A stretch of 64,000 nucleotides of DNA from Paenibacillus taichungensis (GTDB lineage: Bacteria; Bacillota; Bacilli; Paenibacillales; Paenibacillaceae): contig NZ_JABMCC010000111.1 in assembly GCF_013359905.1 (NCBI RefSeq), positions 62,001-126,000 of the forward strand, given 5' to 3'. How positions within the stretch are numbered: the first letter of the stretch is position 1; each line of letters opens with the position of its first letter. Made by a program: the position numbers and the translations under genes. Shown here piece by piece: positions 45,070 to 54,518 of the stretch. Under the pieces are notes generated by a model. That model was not told the origin of the DNA. It saw only the letters and a program-made list of their open reading frames with translations, and ran no database searches.

Positions 45070-45471
45070 ATGGAACATCAGAGCCATCCCAAGGAACCTT
45101 TGGAGTCATCCGTAACAGAGGTTAGCGAAGTCTCACAGACAGATGATCAGCAAGCCAATTCTTGTCATACGTCAGGCAGTGATGGAAAGCATGTGCGCAA
45201 GAGCCATCACTCCCAAGAGATGAAGGGCAACCTGATTTCTCGCTTGAACCGTGTTGAAGGACAGATTCGCGGGATTAAGGGATTGATCGAGAAGGACACC
45301 TATTGTGATGATGTGCTGACGCAGATCGCGGCGGCTCAGTCTGCTCTTAATTCAGTAGGCAAGCTATTGCTGGAAGGTCATATGAAGAGCTGTATCGTTG
45401 AGCGCATTCAGGCCGGAGAGCATGAGGTTGTGGATGAATTATTGGTAACGGTAAGGAAGTTAATGAAGTAA
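45070..45471 (+). CDS. csoR: Copper-sensing repressor CsoR
   Basis: 133 residues from ATG 45070, behind AAAGGGGTG. The DUF156 helical domain starts near residue 52 (KGNLISRLNRVEGQIRGIKG). The Cu(I) ligands Cys79, His104 and Cys108 (YCDDVL; LEGHMKSC) are present. The N-terminal 50 residues are an unusual extension with Cys and several His (NSCHTSGSDGKHVRKSHH). It represses itself, copZ and copA until Cu(I) binds. Confidence 0.93.
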   Translation: MEHQSHPKEPLESSVTEVSEVSQTDDQQANSCHTSGSDGKHVRKSHHSQEMKGNLISRLNRVEGQIRGIKGLIEKDTYCDDVLTQIAAAQSALNSVGKLLLEGHMKSCIVERIQAGEHEVVDELLVTVRKLMK

Positions 45472-45519
45472 CTATTTTTGAATGAACTCATCATTTATAT
45501 ATCTAAGGAGGAACTACCC

Positions 45520-45720
45520 ATGTCAAATATTACGTTAAACGTTACAGGAATGTCTTGCAATCACTGTGTGAAATCGGTTGAAGAAGCCGTGAAGAATGCA
45601 GGAGCGAATGGTCAGGTTGATCTGGCAGCAGGAACTGTCGCAGTTGAATATGACGAGCAAAAAGTCAATGTGGATCAGATCAAGGCAGCCATTGAAGATC
45701 AAGGGTATGACGTAGTCTAA
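45520..45720 (+). CDS. copZ: Copper chaperone CopZ
   Basis: 66 residues from ATG 45520, 6 bases after AAGGAGGA. It is an HMA domain with the Cu(I) motif GMSCNHC near residues 10-16 and ends with GYDVV. It carries copper to CopA. It is 48 bases after csoR. Confidence 0.93.
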   Translation: MSNITLNVTGMSCNHCVKSVEEAVKNAGANGQVDLAAGTVAVEYDEQKVNVDQIKAAIEDQGYDVV

Positions 45721-45726
45721 TCATCG

Positions 45727-45809
45727 CAGGCTTAAACTGAACTTCCCTTAGCATGGAAAGGAATTCAATAGATCTCTTTTCCAATAAATGAGTTCATTGT
45801 TTAAGCCTG
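45727..45809. repeat. 83-base imperfect palindrome between copZ and copA
   Basis: CAGGCTTAAAC (45727-45737) is mirrored by GTTTAAGCCTG (45799-45809), with TGAAC/GTTCA-like and TGGAAAG/CTTTTCCA stems inside. There is no T-run of note, though TTTTCTGTCTTTT follows on the plus strand. It might terminate csoR-copZ or process the transcript. Confidence 0.55.
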
Positions 45810-45824
45810 ATTTTCTGTCTTTTA

Positions 45825-45843
45825 TATACCCCTTGGGGGTATT
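45825..45843. promoter_or_regulatory. Second CsoR operator, before copA
   Basis: TACCCCTTGGGGGTA at 45827-45841 matches the core of the csoR operator. This indicates that copA has its own copper-controlled promoter. Confidence 0.75.
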
Positions 45844-45883
45844 GGATAGATAAAAATATTTCATAGAGAAAGGAGCTAACAAC

Positions 45884-48412
45884 ATGGTTAAGTCATCAAC
45901 AACGGACAACACAACTGCATCAGAACCCGTACCATCACCGGAAACGGCGGGATTACAGACAACACTGCAAATTACAGGGATGACCTGTGCTGCCTGCTCT
46001 ACCCGGATTGAGAAGGGATTGTCCCGAATGGAAGGGGTCAATCAGGCGAATGTTAACCTCGCTATAGAACAAGCGACGGTATCCTATGATCCGAAGACAA
46101 CGAACATCAATGCTTTGCGGGATAAAGTGGAAGCACTTGGTTATGGTACAGTAACGGAATCCGTGGATCTGGACATTACAGGCATGACCTGTGCCGCTTG
46201 TTCTACCCGAATCGAAAAAGGTCTTTCCCGGTTGCCAGGTGTATCCCGTGCAAACGTGAACTTGGCGCTGGAAACGGGACATGTGGAATTTGCAGCAGGA
46301 GTATTGAAGGCAACCGATATTACGGCGAAGATCAAGCAGCTCGGTTATGGTGCGGAATTGCAGCAGACACAGGAAGATACCCAGTCGGTGCGTGAGCGTG
46401 AATTACAGCGCAAAAAGTGGAAGTGGATGATCTCCGCCCTGTTATCTTTGCCGCTGCTTTGGGCCATGGTGGGCCACTTCTCATTCACCTCGTGGATCTG
46501 GGTACCGGATCTTTTCATGAACCCATGGTTCCAACTGGTGTTGGCAACGCCGGTACAGTTTGTCATCGGATGGCAGTTCTATGTGGGAGCCTATAAAGCA
46601 CTTCGTAATGGCAGTGCCAATATGGATGTACTGGTTGCTTTGGGTACAAGTGCGGCGTTCTTCTACAGTCTGTATCTGACCCTGACCAGTGGCAATGCAG
46701 CTTCGACCATGATGGATCATGGTGGGACGGGAATGGCTACAACAGCCATGCCAACCGTGGAGCTTTATTATGAGACGAGTGCAATCCTGATTACGTTGAT
46801 CCTATTGGGAAAATGGTTTGAGGCCGTAGCTAAAGGGCGCTCCTCTCAGGCGATTAAAAGCCTCATCGAACTGGCTCCGCGTGAAGCCAGAGTGATTCGT
46901 GATGGACAGGAAGTTATTGTACCGTCGGCATATGTTGCGGTAGGTGATCTTGTTCTGGTAAAACCCGGAGACAGCATTCCTGTGGATGGCATCGTGGAGG
47001 AAGGGCAATCTTCTGTCGACGAATCCATGTTAAGCGGAGAGAGCCTGCCCGTGGATAAAAAACCAGGGGATGCCGTTACAGGCGCTACGCTGAACAAAAA
47101 TGGAGTATTAAGACTGCGTGCGACCCGCGTGGGCTCGGACACGGCGTTATCGCAGATCATTAAAGTGGTTGAACAAGCGCAAGGTTCCAAGGCCCCTATT
47201 CAGCGGATTGCCGATGTGATCTCAGGCATCTTTGTTCCAATTGTTGTAGGCATCGCGGTAGTCACGTTCCTAATCTGGTATCTGTTCGCCAGTCCTGGTG
47301 ACTTTGCTGGTTCGCTGGAGAAGGCGATTGCTGTACTTGTTATTGCCTGTCCTTGTGCGCTTGGACTCGCAACACCAACGTCCATAATGGCTGGATCAGG
47401 GCGCGCGGCGGAATATGGTGTGTTGTTCAAAGGCGGCGAACATCTGGAATCGGCACAGCAGATCCAGACCGTTGTACTGGACAAAACAGGCACAGTTACC
47501 CAAGGCAAGCCCGTGCTTACGGATGTGGTGACGGCTCCAGAATGGACGGAGGCAGAGCTGCTGCAACGGGTGGGAGCGGCAGAGCAGAGTTCGGAGCATC
47601 CTTTGGCTGAGGCGATTGTGGAAGGAATCCGAGGTAAAGGTCTGGAGTTAACCCAATCAGAGCAATTCGAGAACATACCGGGATATGGTGTGCGAGCTCG
47701 GGTTCAGGGACAAGAGGTCCTGGTCGGGACACGCCGACTGCTTACAGATGCGAAGGTGAATGTCTCCGAGGAAACCATGCAACAGATGAACAACCTTGAA
47801 GAACAAGGGCGCACAGCGATGCTGGTCGCGGTGGATGGTCAATGGGCTGGGCTTGTTGCCGTGGCGGACACCATCAAGGATACTTCACGGGAAGCCATTC
47901 AGCGGCTTCATGCTATGGGAATCGATGTCATCATGATTACGGGAGATAATGAGCGGACAGCACGCGCTGTAGCAGAGCAAGCCGGAATTAATAAAGTTCT
48001 GGCTGAGGTACTGCCAGAGGGCAAAGCGGCAGAAGTGAAAAAACTTCAGGAGAGTGGCCTCAAGGTAGCGATGGTTGGAGATGGTATCAACGATGCTCCG
48101 GCCCTTGCTACAGCCGATATCGGTATGGCCATTGGAACCGGAACTGATGTAGCGATGGAAGCAGCGGATATTACGTTAATGCGCGGCGATCTGAACAGTA
48201 TTGCAGATGCAATCGAGATGAGCCGGCGTACGATGGGCAATATTAAGCAGAACCTGTTCTGGGCACTTGGCTATAACGTGATTGGTATTCCAATTGCAGC
48301 AGTGGGCTTCCTGGCTCCTTGGTTAGCAGGTGCGGCCATGGCGTTCAGCTCCGTGTCGGTTGTACTGAATTCGCTGCGTCTGCAACGAATGAAACTTAAA
48401 AGCAATGACTGA
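45884..48412 (+). CDS. copA: Copper-exporting P-type ATPase CopA
   Basis: 842 residues with RBS AAAGGAG. Two N-terminal HMA domains have GMTCAACS motifs near residues 33 and 103. Eight membrane segments follow. The actuator loop has SGESLPVDK, the ion path CPCALG near 489, phosphorylation DKTGT near 532, HP in [10 protein letters not shown], and hinge [10 protein letters not shown] near 732. Late-segment YN (LGYNVIGIP) and MxxSS (MAFSSVSVV) ligands are also present. All features for Cu(I) export are intact. Confidence 0.96.
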   Translation: MVKSSTTDNTTASEPVPSPETAGLQTTLQITGMTCAACSTRIEKGLSRMEGVNQANVNLAIEQATVSYDPKTTNINALRDKVEALGYGTVTESVDLDITGMTCAACSTRIEKGLSRLPGVSRANVNLALETGHVEFAAGVLKATDITAKIKQLGYGAELQQTQEDTQSVRERELQRKKWKWMISALLSLPLLWAMVGHFSFTSWIWVPDLFMNPWFQLVLATPVQFVIGWQFYVGAYKALRNGSANMDVLVALGTSAAFFYSLYLTLTSGNAASTMMDHGGTGMATTAMPTVELYYETSAILITLILLGKWFEAVAKGRSSQAIKSLIELAPREARVIRDGQEVIVPSAYVAVGDLVLVKPGDSIPVDGIVEEGQSSVDESMLSGESLPVDKKPGDAVTGATLNKNGVLRLRATRVGSDTALSQIIKVVEQAQGSKAPIQRIADVISGIFVPIVVGIAVVTFLIWYLFASPGDFAGSLEKAIAVLVIACPCALGLATPTSIMAGSGRAAEYGVLFKGGEHLESAQQIQTVVLDKTGTVTQGKPVLTDVVTAPEWTEAELLQRVGAAEQSSEHPLAEAIVEGIRGKGLELTQSEQFENIPGYGVRARVQGQEVLVGTRRLLTDAKVNVSEETMQQMNNLEEQGRTAMLVAVDGQWAGLVAVADTIKDTSREAIQRLHAMGIDVIMITGDNERTARAVAEQAGINKVLAEVLPEGKAAEVKKLQESGLKVAMVGDGINDAPALATADIGMAIGTGTDVAMEAADITLMRGDLNSIADAIEMSRRTMGNIKQNLFWALGYNVIGIPIAAVGFLAPWLAGAAMAFSSVSVVLNSLRLQRMKLKSND

Positions 48413-48620
48413 TGTCCATTGAGGGACGTAATTCAACTTTGCATTATACTCAAGAGTAAGCATAGGGTGCGGTACGCTACGGCGGATCGTGCCTTTTTTG
48501 TTGATAAAAGGTGTTTGAAATATGTTAAAGGAATGGTCCTTTCCTTGTTAATGGAAGGTGAGCGTGTGAAGTGATGTCCTCTTATGAAATGGAATTCATT
48601 GTTTGCGAAACACATCTTTA

Positions 48621-48643
48621 TATTTCTGAACCTTTCAGAAATA
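48621..48643. promoter_or_regulatory. Perfect inverted repeat just upstream of a -35 box
   Basis: TATTTCTGAA and TTCAGAAATA flank CCT. It ends two bases before TTGACA at 48646. Confidence 0.55.
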
Positions 48644-48645
48644 GA

Positions 48646-48706
48646 TTGACAATATAGACATATAGACTTAAAATTTAAAACGATCGTTTGATTTAAACAA
48701 TCGTTT
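48646..48706 (+). promoter_or_regulatory. Promoter with TetR-type operator
   Basis: TTGACA (48646-48651), 17 bases, TAAAAT (48669-48674). Directly after it, AAACGATCGTTT and AAACAATCGTTT are repeated at 48678-48706, the dyad style of TetR/AcrR sites. The TetR gene at 50135 is the obvious candidate. Confidence 0.65.
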
Positions 48707-48746
48707 ACATCAAATTCGAACTAATTAGTAATGGAGGACATCATTT

Positions 48747-49907
48747 ATGTTGCAGGCTTTACGTATATTGTTGAAAAAACCGCCAGTAATTGTGGGGATC
48801 GTGACGGCACTTATGTTCCAAGTGATCTTCAGCGTGATCTGGATGACAGCATATTCCGGAGTGAATGACCGGATGAATGAATTGACGGTTGCCGTTGTCA
48901 ATGAGGATGGAGAACAGTCCAAAGGGATCGCAGATCGTATGGCTGAGACGCTTCCTTTTCATACCGTAACGAATCTGAGTGCTGCCGAAGCACTTGACCA
49001 GTTAAATCATCGTAAGATTCATATGGTGCTCAATATTCCTGCAGGTTTTAACCAGCTGATTCAGACAGCCGGTTCCACTGCCGAAATCAAGTACACCATC
49101 AACGAGGCGAATCCGGTTACGATCAAAAGCATGATGCAAGGTGTATCGCAAAGCGTGACGAACACGATTAACAAGCAAGCAACCGCTCAAGGTGTGCAAG
49201 CTGTGTTGACGGCTTCCGGAGCGCCTGCAGATCAGGCAGCTGAAGCTGCTGCCAACCTGACTACACGAGTGGAAGGTACAACCACTTCCATGAATCCGGT
49301 TAACGGCATGAACAACCAGATGGTTCCGATGATGATGGTACTCGCTTCTTATGTGGGAGCCATGATTATGGGGATGAATCTGCAGACCGCGATGGGTATG
49401 CTGTCTGCTACTCACTCCCGCTGGACATTGTTTGGTGCCAGAGTAGTCATTAATTTGGGGTCTGCTCTTGTGGTTTCTCTGCTGGGATCATCACTGATTG
49501 TGTCGCTGGGCGGACAGATCCAGCAAGGATTTATCGCATTCTGGTTGTTCCAGGCGCTGTTCCTCTGCACATTCATGTTCTTCTCCCAGTTCTTCCTGAT
49601 CTGCTTTGGACCAGCAGGAAGCTTGTTCAACATCATCTCACTGTCGCTGCAACTGGTATCTTCCGGTGCAATGGTGCCACGTGAATTGCTGAACAGTTTC
49701 TACAGTGGTATTGGTCAGTATCTGCCAGCCACATATGCCGTTCAAGGTGTTCTGAGCGCTCAACTGGGCGGACCAGGAGTTCAATCCGCTGCTGGCTCGA
49801 TTGTTATTGTTTTGCTGGTTGCTGTAGCCCTCTCCCTGGTGGTGACGTTGTTGAAAAAACAACGCATGCCAGCTGGGGCACCAAGCCCGGCACAAATGAA
49901 CAGCTAA
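48747..49907 (+). CDS. ABC-2/YhgE-Pip-like membrane protein (DUF3533-like)
   Basis: 386 residues, RBS ATGGAGG. There is one N-terminal membrane segment (about 14-32), an extracellular domain of about 150 residues (LTVAVVNEDGEQSKGIADRMAETL) and five to six C-terminal segments, with SSGAMVPRELLNSFYSGIGQYLPATYAVQG typical of this group. No ATPase is nearby. It probably exports a lipid or drug-like compound or handles membrane stress, under the TetR regulator downstream. Confidence 0.75.
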   Translation: MLQALRILLKKPPVIVGIVTALMFQVIFSVIWMTAYSGVNDRMNELTVAVVNEDGEQSKGIADRMAETLPFHTVTNLSAAEALDQLNHRKIHMVLNIPAGFNQLIQTAGSTAEIKYTINEANPVTIKSMMQGVSQSVTNTINKQATAQGVQAVLTASGAPADQAAEAAANLTTRVEGTTTSMNPVNGMNNQMVPMMMVLASYVGAMIMGMNLQTAMGMLSATHSRWTLFGARVVINLGSALVVSLLGSSLIVSLGGQIQQGFIAFWLFQALFLCTFMFFSQFFLICFGPAGSLFNIISLSLQLVSSGAMVPRELLNSFYSGIGQYLPATYAVQGVLSAQLGGPGVQSAAGSIVIVLLVAVALSLVVTLLKKQRMPAGAPSPAQMNS

Positions 49908-49944
49908 TATTCCTGTCATCATGGTTGTTCTTCATAGGATATGG

Positions 49945-49979
49945 CCAAGCACCCCGGTGATTTTCACCGGGGTGCTTGG
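49945..49979. terminator. Strong hairpin terminator
   Basis: A perfect 15-base stem, CCAAGCACCCCGGTG and CACCGGGGTGCTTGG, around a short loop, with TTTA after it. Confidence 0.8.
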
Positions 49980-50134
49980 TTTAATAGTAGGTTGAGGTGG
50001 CTAGCTTTGCAGGAACACAGGCGGCACACCTTGCGCTTTGATGCACAAACTTTCATAATGAAACGATAGAGTAGTCTCGCTGCAGCCCGGTGAGCTGGAG
50101 CAAATGAATAGAACGGACAAGAGGAGCGGACGGA

Positions 50135-50743
50135 ATGACGGAACCGGAATTGGATATAAAAACGAGGATATTGCTTGCAGCCAAGAAACTTTTTGCACAG
50201 CAGGGGTATGACGGGACGAGTGTTCGTCAAATCTGTGATGAGGCGGGTGCGAATGTATCGCTTGTCTCGTATCATTTTGGCGGAAAAGAAAAGGTGTTCG
50301 AAGCATTATTTGAGCACTTTTTTCCTGATCATATGATGAATGAGTTGGCTGAAGAGTCCATGTCCTCCCCCGTGGAGGGTATCCGACGAATCATAGGTGA
50401 AGTTGTAAAGTTCACAATGACGGACCGGGAGATGAGCGATATTGTGCAGCTTGAAATTACGCTGCGTACCCATCGCACAGATACCGTGTTTCGTTTTTTG
50501 GACCCCGTCTGGACCAGAGTGAGAGAACTACTGCAAGAAGGCAAGGAGCAGGGCGTATTTCAGATCGAATCCGTATCTTATGCGATGCTTCAGGTCATGG
50601 GTGTAGCTTTGGCGCACAAACGGGCCAAAAACTCACGATTTAGCTTTGACTATCAGGATATGAACACAGATGAGCTGGCTGAGCAGACCATTGAATTCGT
50701 ACTACGAGGATTGGGAGTGAATAGCAATGAACGAAACCATTGA
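50135..50743 (+). CDS. TetR-family transcriptional regulator
   Basis: 202 residues. The HTH is at about 12-58 (TRILLAAKKLFAQQGYDGTSVRQICDEAGANVSLVSYHFGGKE). The C-terminal ligand domain resembles CecR (YbiH)-type regulators. RBS AGGAG lies before ATG 50135. It overlaps the nitroreductase by 17 bases, and the likely operator is upstream of the membrane protein gene at 48747. Confidence 0.92.
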   Translation: MTEPELDIKTRILLAAKKLFAQQGYDGTSVRQICDEAGANVSLVSYHFGGKEKVFEALFEHFFPDHMMNELAEESMSSPVEGIRRIIGEVVKFTMTDREMSDIVQLEITLRTHRTDTVFRFLDPVWTRVRELLQEGKEQGVFQIESVSYAMLQVMGVALAHKRAKNSRFSFDYQDMNTDELAEQTIEFVLRGLGVNSNERNH

Positions 50744-51470
50744 ATTGATGATGAAGCACCGCTCTGTGCGGAAATTCAAGCCAGACCCGGTAAGTAAGGA
50801 GCAGCTGGCAGCAATCGTGGCGGCTGGGCAGATGGCTTCCTCTTCAAGTAGTGTGCAGGCCTATACTATAATTGCTGTAACCGAACAGGAGCAGAAGGCC
50901 AAAATGGCTGAATTGGCAGGTAATCAGTCTTACGTCAACGAATGCCCTGTGTTTCTTGTATGGTGTGCTGACCTTTATCGCTTGAGTGATGCTGCCAAGC
51001 GTTATTTGCCTGAAAAAGAATCCTATGAGGACTCCACTGAAAACTTTATGGTGGCCACAATTGATGTTGCACTCGCATCGCAAAATGCTGCGCTTGCAGC
51101 AGAGTCACTAGGTTTCGGAATTGTATATATTGGTGGGCTGCGCAATCGCATTGAGGAAGTTAGCGAAGTATTGGGCTTGCCTGACGGCGTCTATCCAGTA
51201 TATGGTATGTGCATTGGTGTTGCTGATCAGGAGACGGGTATTCGTCCGCGTCTACCGCTGGAAGCCGTCTTACACCATGGCCGCTATAACGCTGAGCAGA
51301 CCCTCAAAGGCGTCGAGATCTATGACGAAACGACCGCTGCATACATGAAGGAGCGCACCCAAGGGGAACGTTCTACACCGTGGTCCGAAATGATGGCGAA
51401 ACGCCTCACTGAACCGGTACGTCTACAGATGAAGCCATTCCTCGAAGGCAAAGGATTCTTGAAACGTTAA
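50727..51470 (+). CDS. NfsA/NfrA-like NADPH nitroreductase (FMN)
   Basis: 247 residues. N-terminal HRSVRKFKPDPVSKEQL and GQMASSSSSVQAYTII bind FMN; GIVYIGGLRN and the C-terminal KRLTEPVRLQMKPFLEGKGFLKR are typical of the NfsA/Frp branch. It reduces quinones, nitro compounds or flavins with NADPH. It is translationally coupled to the TetR gene. Confidence 0.93.
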   Translation: MNETIELMMKHRSVRKFKPDPVSKEQLAAIVAAGQMASSSSSVQAYTIIAVTEQEQKAKMAELAGNQSYVNECPVFLVWCADLYRLSDAAKRYLPEKESYEDSTENFMVATIDVALASQNAALAAESLGFGIVYIGGLRNRIEEVSEVLGLPDGVYPVYGMCIGVADQETGIRPRLPLEAVLHHGRYNAEQTLKGVEIYDETTAAYMKERTQGERSTPWSEMMAKRLTEPVRLQMKPFLEGKGFLKR

Positions 51471-51481
51471 GCGTGAATTCA

Positions 51482-51524
51482 AAAGAAGTCAGTTTGGCGG
51501 ATGCCGACTGACTTCTTTTTTTGT
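51482..51524 (+). terminator. Terminator after the nitroreductase gene
   Basis: AAGAAGTCAGT pairs with ACTGACTTCTT, followed by seven or more T. Confidence 0.88.
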
Positions 51525-51578
51525 AAACTGTACCTATTTAGTTAAGGAATCATTACAAGACTGGATGCCAATTTGGAC

Positions 51579-52385
51579 CTAAGGAAGACCGTAGAAGCGT
51601 TTCGTATTCTGATAAAAGAGACGCGCTGCCCGCTCCGTTCCCATACCGGTCACTTCACTCCATGCCTGAATAACCTGTCTCGTCATGGCCGGATGCGTCA
51701 TTCTTCCCTGGAAAGGTCCCTCGAAAGGCCAAGGCCCATCGGTCTCTGCCATAACCTGCTCGGAAGGATACTGGCGCGCTAATTCACGAATTTCCTCTTC
51801 GTACACAATATCAGGTGTGAATGAGACGAAGTAACCATTGTCAGCCATTCGCTGGACGGTCCGCTTGGAACCTTTGAACCAGTGAAAGTGAGCCCGACGA
51901 TGATGATATTGTTCCAATAGGTCACAGGCGATATCGGCATCCTCATATACAGCGTGCAGTACAATCGGTTTTCCATGTTGCTTGGCTAGCTGGATAAATC
52001 TTTCTAACAGATCGATATAGGCGCTCTGATCAAATTGGTGTCCTGCCTGTTCGGCTTCCTGTCGGTTGTAATAGGGCAATCCAACTTCCCCAATCGCTGT
52101 GGCTTGTCCCATATGCTTTTCGATCCATTCGAAGAACAGATTCTGCTCTGCCAGGGTAGGCATGGGCTGCTCAGGATGGAACCCAAAGGCTGGATATACG
52201 GTACGAGGGTATTGTGATGCTAGTTCCAGGTTAGTCTGGGCAGATGCCAGATTCATGGAAACGGCGATGACCGCCTCAACCTGTTGGGATGGGAAGGAAT
52301 GCAGCATCTCACGTTGTTCTTCAGGTGTATATTTGTCCAGGTGAAGATGAGCATCGATCAAGGGTGCAAAAGCGGTTGATTGCAT
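51579..52385 (-). CDS. TatD-family metal-dependent hydrolase
   Basis: 268 residues from ATG 52385 with AGGAGG 9 bases upstream. Metal ligands: DAHLHLD near the start, Glu in IGEVGLPYY, His in PIVLHAVYED, His in AHFHWFKGS and Asp in AETDGPWPF. TatD enzymes are DNases or amidohydrolases. It stands alone. Confidence 0.9.
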   Translation of the reverse strand: MQSTAFAPLIDAHLHLDKYTPEEQREMLHSFPSQQVEAVIAVSMNLASAQTNLELASQYPRTVYPAFGFHPEQPMPTLAEQNLFFEWIEKHMGQATAIGEVGLPYYNRQEAEQAGHQFDQSAYIDLLERFIQLAKQHGKPIVLHAVYEDADIACDLLEQYHHRRAHFHWFKGSKRTVQRMADNGYFVSFTPDIVYEEEIRELARQYPSEQVMAETDGPWPFEGPFQGRMTHPAMTRQVIQAWSEVTGMGTERAARLFYQNTKRFYGLP

Positions 52386-52480
52386 GGATGGATCCCTCCT
52401 TTTTGTCTTTTACCAATGATACGCAGCGTAGTTTGTCTTGGATCACCCATTTTAGGGAAAAAATAACTCAAAAACCCGCG

Positions 52481-53380
52481 CTATTTGGATAGGCGGGTTT
52501 TCTGCTGTTCTTCTCTCATCCACTGGGAAATCTGCCGTTTCCGTTCAAGAAAAGCAGAGTCCTCCGTGATCGCTTCGTGACGTGGACGATCAAAGGGAAC
52601 ATCGACTTCGTGAAGTACAGCTGCAGGCCGATTCGATAAAACATAGATACGGTCAGCAAGCAATAATGCTTCCTCGATATTATGCGTGATGAACAGCACC
52701 GAGCGGCGGTTCTGTTCCCAGATATCGAGCAGCCAGCGCTGCATGTCGCTACGGGTCAGTGCATCCAGCGCACTAAAAGGCTCGTCCAGCAGCATCAACT
52801 CCTGCGGACTGAGCAGGGCGCGCAGAAAGGCAACCCGCTGCTGCATGCCGCCCGATAACATATGCGGATAGGCTTGTTCAAATCCGGCCAGACCGACACT
52901 GCTCAGCCACTTCCGGGCATCTGCAAGCGCTTCTGCTCGGGGTGGTGCGTCCGCAGACACTTCACCTGCAAGCAGCACATTGTCCTCGATGGTACGCCAT
53001 GGAAATAGTGCAGGCTGCTGTGGCATATAACTAATCTTGCCGCGTTGTCCGGTAACATCCTGACCATTCATCAGGATTTGGCCCTCCTGAGGTTTCAGCA
53101 GACCGCCGATGATGTGAAACAGGGTGCTTTTACCGCAGCCGGAAGGACCGACGATGGCTACGAATTCTCCTTGTCCCACGGTCAGGGACAGGCCATCCAG
53201 AACGGGCAATGTGCTGCGTCGCTCTCGGAACGAAGCATTCACGTTCAGAACTTCCAACGCTGGTGATGAATGATGTGCAGGTAAGGCCACGGTTTCATAC
53301 TCAGGACTTCCGCTACTCGTTGGAGTGGTTGCACCTTCATCCGGCGCAGCAGCTACCCGCTCGTTGTGTTCGGGTGTCAT
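52481..53380 (-). CDS. thiZ: ABC transporter ATP-binding protein for thiamine precursor uptake
   Basis: 299 residues. Walker A is GPSGCGKST, signature MLSGGMQQRVAFLRALL, Walker B MLLDEPFSALDA, and His in FITHNIEEALLLADRI, of the nitrate/taurine/HMP subfamily. The first 45 residues form an unusual Ala/Pro/Thr-rich extension. It is last in the riboswitch-controlled operon. A hairpin after the gene (CCGCGCT...AGGCGGG region) may end it. Confidence 0.82.
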   Translation of the reverse strand: MTPEHNERVAAAPDEGATTPTSSGSPEYETVALPAHHSSPALEVLNVNASFRERRSTLPVLDGLSLTVGQGEFVAIVGPSGCGKSTLFHIIGGLLKPQEGQILMNGQDVTGQRGKISYMPQQPALFPWRTIEDNVLLAGEVSADAPPRAEALADARKWLSSVGLAGFEQAYPHMLSGGMQQRVAFLRALLSPQELMLLDEPFSALDALTRSDMQRWLLDIWEQNRRSVLFITHNIEEALLLADRIYVLSNRPAAVLHEVDVPFDRPRHEAITEDSAFLERKRQISQWMREEQQKTRLSK

Positions 53381-53423
53381 CTTGTCATCACTTCCTAACC
53401 TTTATATGGTGCATATTTCAAAG

Positions 53424-54182
53424 TTATCGCTTTTGTGGACGCCAGCGTACGAGCAGCTTTTCCAGTAGCGCAATGAGCAGGAAGAGCAGCAGACTCAATG
53501 CCACAATAATCATGATTGCCACGAACAGACGATCCGTCCGATAGGCTGATTTTTGCAGCATCATATAATAGCCGATGCCCTTATCTGCACCGATCCATTC
53601 GGCGATAATCGCACCCATGACGCTGTACGTAGCGGCAATTTTAATCCCCGAGAACACCGAGGGCAATGCATGTGGAAGTTCGAGTTTCCAGAAAATTTGG
53701 CCGCGTTTTGCACCAGCCATGCGCATATAGTTCATCATGGCCGCATCGGTGCGGGTCAATCCGTCCATGGCAGCTACAGCCACCGGGAAGAAGCAGACCA
53801 AGATGATGGTAATCAGTTTGGGCAGCAGCCCAAATCCGAACCAGATCAGCAAGAGCGGAGCAAGCGCAATGGTCGGTATATTTTGACTAAGAATAAGTAA
53901 TGGATAGAGTGCAGATTTCAAAAATGGAATCAGATGCAGCACCATCGCAATCAGTAATCCCACAAGTGTACCTGCTGCAAACCCAATCAATGTCAGCTGG
54001 ATTGTTGCCCATGCATGCATGCCAAGTCGCTCGGCCTGGGACGCTGCTTCATGGGCGATGTCTGAAGGCGCAGGCAGCATCCATTTCTCAATATGGAACA
54101 GGGAGACAGCTCCCTGCCATATCGCTATAAAGAGAATAACCGCCACAAAGGGCGGCCATACACTTTTCCAATAGGCATGCAT
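53424..54182 (-). CDS. thiX: ABC transporter permease for thiamine precursor uptake
   Basis: 252 residues, six membrane segments, with the coupling loop MAGAKRGQIFWKLELPHALPSVFSG. Start ATG 54182 shares a base with the stop of the upstream gene (TAATG). It forms the HMP-type channel with the ATPase at 52481. Confidence 0.87.
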   Translation of the reverse strand: MHAYWKSVWPPFVAVILFIAIWQGAVSLFHIEKWMLPAPSDIAHEAASQAERLGMHAWATIQLTLIGFAAGTLVGLLIAMVLHLIPFLKSALYPLLILSQNIPTIALAPLLLIWFGFGLLPKLITIILVCFFPVAVAAMDGLTRTDAAMMNYMRMAGAKRGQIFWKLELPHALPSVFSGIKIAATYSVMGAIIAEWIGADKGIGYYMMLQKSAYRTDRLFVAIMIIVALSLLLFLLIALLEKLLVRWRPQKR

Positions 54183-54472
54183 TAGCGATATTTCTCCGTC
54201 AGGGTGTCCATGCTGAAGCCGCTTGGGCTATGGGCGATCTTGATCTGTGAGATGATGCTTGGGCTGCCAGCTTGCACGAGAACTTCGTGCATTTTGCGGA
54301 CAACCTCGAGCAGTTCCTCCAGTTCTCCCTCCATCGTGGTATCCAGTGGATTAACCTGATATTTCAAGCCGGACTGCTGAATAACTTCAATGGCACGATC
54401 AACATAAGGATAGGAATTTTCGCCATTTGGCGTTTTGGGAATGACTTGAATGCTAAGTAGTGTGCTTGCCAT
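54182..54472 (-). CDS. Thiamine-binding protein (MTH1187/YkoF-like)
   Basis: 96 residues of the PF01910 family: LLSIQVIPKTPNGENSYPYVDRAIEVIQ, VNPLDTTMEGELEELLEVVRKMHEVL. The fold is ferredoxin-like and binds thiamine or HMP in the cytoplasm. Its position between binding protein and permease genes, under a TPP riboswitch, supports this. Confidence 0.88.
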   Translation of the reverse strand: MASTLLSIQVIPKTPNGENSYPYVDRAIEVIQQSGLKYQVNPLDTTMEGELEELLEVVRKMHEVLVQAGSPSIISQIKIAHSPSGFSMDTLTEKYR

Positions 54473-54518
54473 GAGAGATCACGTTTCCTTTCGAAATGTA
54501 TAAAATGAACTAATGACT

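Larger units (their letters stand above)
48413..48746. other. Gap between copA and the YhgE/ABC-2-like gene
   Basis: It holds a weak hairpin with T-run (about 48466-48505) that may end copA, then the palindrome at 48621 and a promoter with operator ending at 48706. No gene seen. Confidence 0.6.

Noticed and set aside
48467..48500. Hairpin with T-run after copA as a confident terminator
   Set aside because: Stem pairs only with several G-T wobbles; mentioned only as part of the gap.
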